This document shows positions 13,847 through 14,484 of a stretch of 14,484 bases of DNA, in pieces. This stretch comes from an uncultured Oscillospiraceae bacterium (GTDB taxonomy: Bacteria > Bacillota > Clostridia > Oscillospirales > Ruminococcaceae): NCBI GenBank assembly GCA_900542145.1, contig UQMF01000036.1:1-14484 (forward strand). Direction: 5' to 3'. How positions within the stretch are numbered: position 1 is the first letter of the stretch; each line of letters starts with the position of its first letter. The notes beneath the pieces were generated by a model. It saw only the letters and a program-made list of their open reading frames with translations. It did not search any database and was not told where the DNA came from. Made by a program: the position numbers and the translations under genes.

Positions 13847-14484
13847 GGCGGCCGCAGATTTGCCCTTCTTATCCGAGTAATATCTGCGGCGCTTCTCTGC
13901 CGGAGGCATTCCGCCAATGGACGAACATATCCGGCGGTTATTCCAATAGCTCATGTAGTAGCGCCAGATCATTGTTTTCAGCTGTTCTATCGTGTAATCC
14001 GTACTTCTTCTGCCGCGGCTGTAAAACAGCTCGTTCTTCATTCGCGCCCACATACTTTCGCAGCGGGCGTTGTCATGACATCTGCCTCCTGCGCTGTTCA
14101 TGCTCTGCTTTACTCCATACTCGTTCAGCATGGCTCTGTATGAAGCGCTTGTGTACTGGCTTCCGCGATCGGAATGGAGTACCGCACCGCAAAATTCGGG
14201 ATACGCTGCAGCTGTATTTTCGACAGTTGCAGCGCATAACTCGGCTCTCATATTGTCGTCCATTGACAGCCCGATTGCAGTCAGGTCGTAACAATCAAAT
14301 ATCGCCGACACATATAGCTTGCCATTTTTAGCTTTGACTTCTGTGATATCAGTTACGCATTTGCTGAAAGGCTTGTCGGATTTAAAATCACGTTTCAGCA
14401 GGTCGTCTGACTTTCGCGCTTCACGGTCCGCCTTCGTTATTCCATTCGGTTTTCGGTTGGGTCTGTGCGTTATTCCGATGGCTG
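13835..14484 (-). CDS. IS3-family OrfB transposase, N-terminus outside window
   Basis: On the minus strand the frame is open from the right edge to the TAA at 13835-13837, about 215 residues. It shows the IS3/IS150 integrase core. THRPNRKPNGITKADREARK is a typical linker. CVTDITEVKAKNGKLYVSAI holds the first catalytic Asp, AVLHSDRGSQYTS the second, and DNARCESMWARMKNEL the catalytic Glu, followed by the family C-terminal YYMSYWNNRRICSSIGGMPP block and a short alanine tail. The enzyme would cut and join the ends of its insertion sequence. The true start and OrfA lie beyond the window. All three catalytic residues are present and there is no internal stop, so the visible part could be active. 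By my count 36 rather than 35 residues lie between the second Asp and the Glu. Confidence 0.92.
   Translation of the reverse strand, partial: AIGITHRPNRKPNGITKADREARKSDDLLKRDFKSDKPFSKCVTDITEVKAKNGKLYVSAIFDCYDLTAIGLSMDDNMRAELCAATVENTAAAYPEFCGAVLHSDRGSQYTSASYRAMLNEYGVKQSMNSAGGRCHDNARCESMWARMKNELFYSRGRRSTDYTIEQLKTMIWRYYMSYWNNRRICSSIGGMPPAEKRRRYYSDKKGKSAAAAME

Noticed and set aside
1..14484. CRISPR arrays, tRNA or rRNA genes, riboswitches
   Set aside because: I saw no regularly spaced direct repeats, no cloverleaf with tRNA-type conserved arms and no recognisable riboswitch core in the intergenic stretches; leaders before cat1 and the other operons are short.

Overview
The window looks like a chromosomal segment of an anaerobic Firmicute of class Clostridia, probably a gut or rumen relative of Ruminococcaceae/Oscillospiraceae. 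The grounds are AGGAG-type ribosome binding sites, sigmaA-type promoters, Clostridia-type conjugation genes and a Clostridium kluyveri-like succinate fermentation operon. This lineage is an inference; there is no rRNA or tRNA in the window.

Left part (1-5695): conjugation/secretion genes of an integrative element. A CpaF/VirB11-like ATPase enters from the left edge and breaks off near 330. An out-of-frame VirB4-like ATPase without its N-terminus follows at once, then a 640-residue single-span membrane protein of unknown function. An AT-rich insert (4012-4620) carries a small cysteine-rich zinc-binding protein on the minus strand under its own near-consensus promoter. A CpaE/TadZ-like MinD/ParA-fold protein with a lysine-less P-loop comes next. 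No relaxase, coupling protein or integrase is visible, and at least one junction is a deletion scar, so this is probably a decaying or rearranged element.

Debris zone (5696-6620): joined gene ends. These are the last ~80 residues of a type I restriction-modification HsdM, the first ~50 of HsdS, an unrecognised 37-codon tail, and the last ~50 residues of a B12-independent methionine synthase-like protein. Two hairpins follow.

Metabolic core (6685-13111): this part is intact. A near-consensus promoter precedes cat1 (succinyl-CoA:acetate CoA-transferase), sucD (CoA-acylating succinate semialdehyde dehydrogenase) and 4hbD (4-hydroxybutyrate dehydrogenase), with a hairpin terminator after 4hbD. 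This is the C. kluyveri gene order and would convert succinate to 4-hydroxybutyrate. A class I aspartate-type aminotransferase, a strong bidirectional terminator and a LysR-family regulator follow on the same strand. The genes for 4-hydroxybutyryl-CoA formation and dehydration, needed to reach crotonyl-CoA and butyrate, are not in the window.

Right part (13112-14484): a second debris zone. It holds a frameshifted fragment of a phage/plasmid D5-like primase-helicase cut just after its P-loop, the C-terminal third of an IS5-family transposase (minus), and an IS3-family OrfB transposase (minus) running off the right edge. A perfect 20-bp inverted repeat spans the IS3 transposase stop codon. The metabolic cluster is therefore bracketed by truncated mobile and defence genes, which suggests repeated insertion and deletion on both sides.
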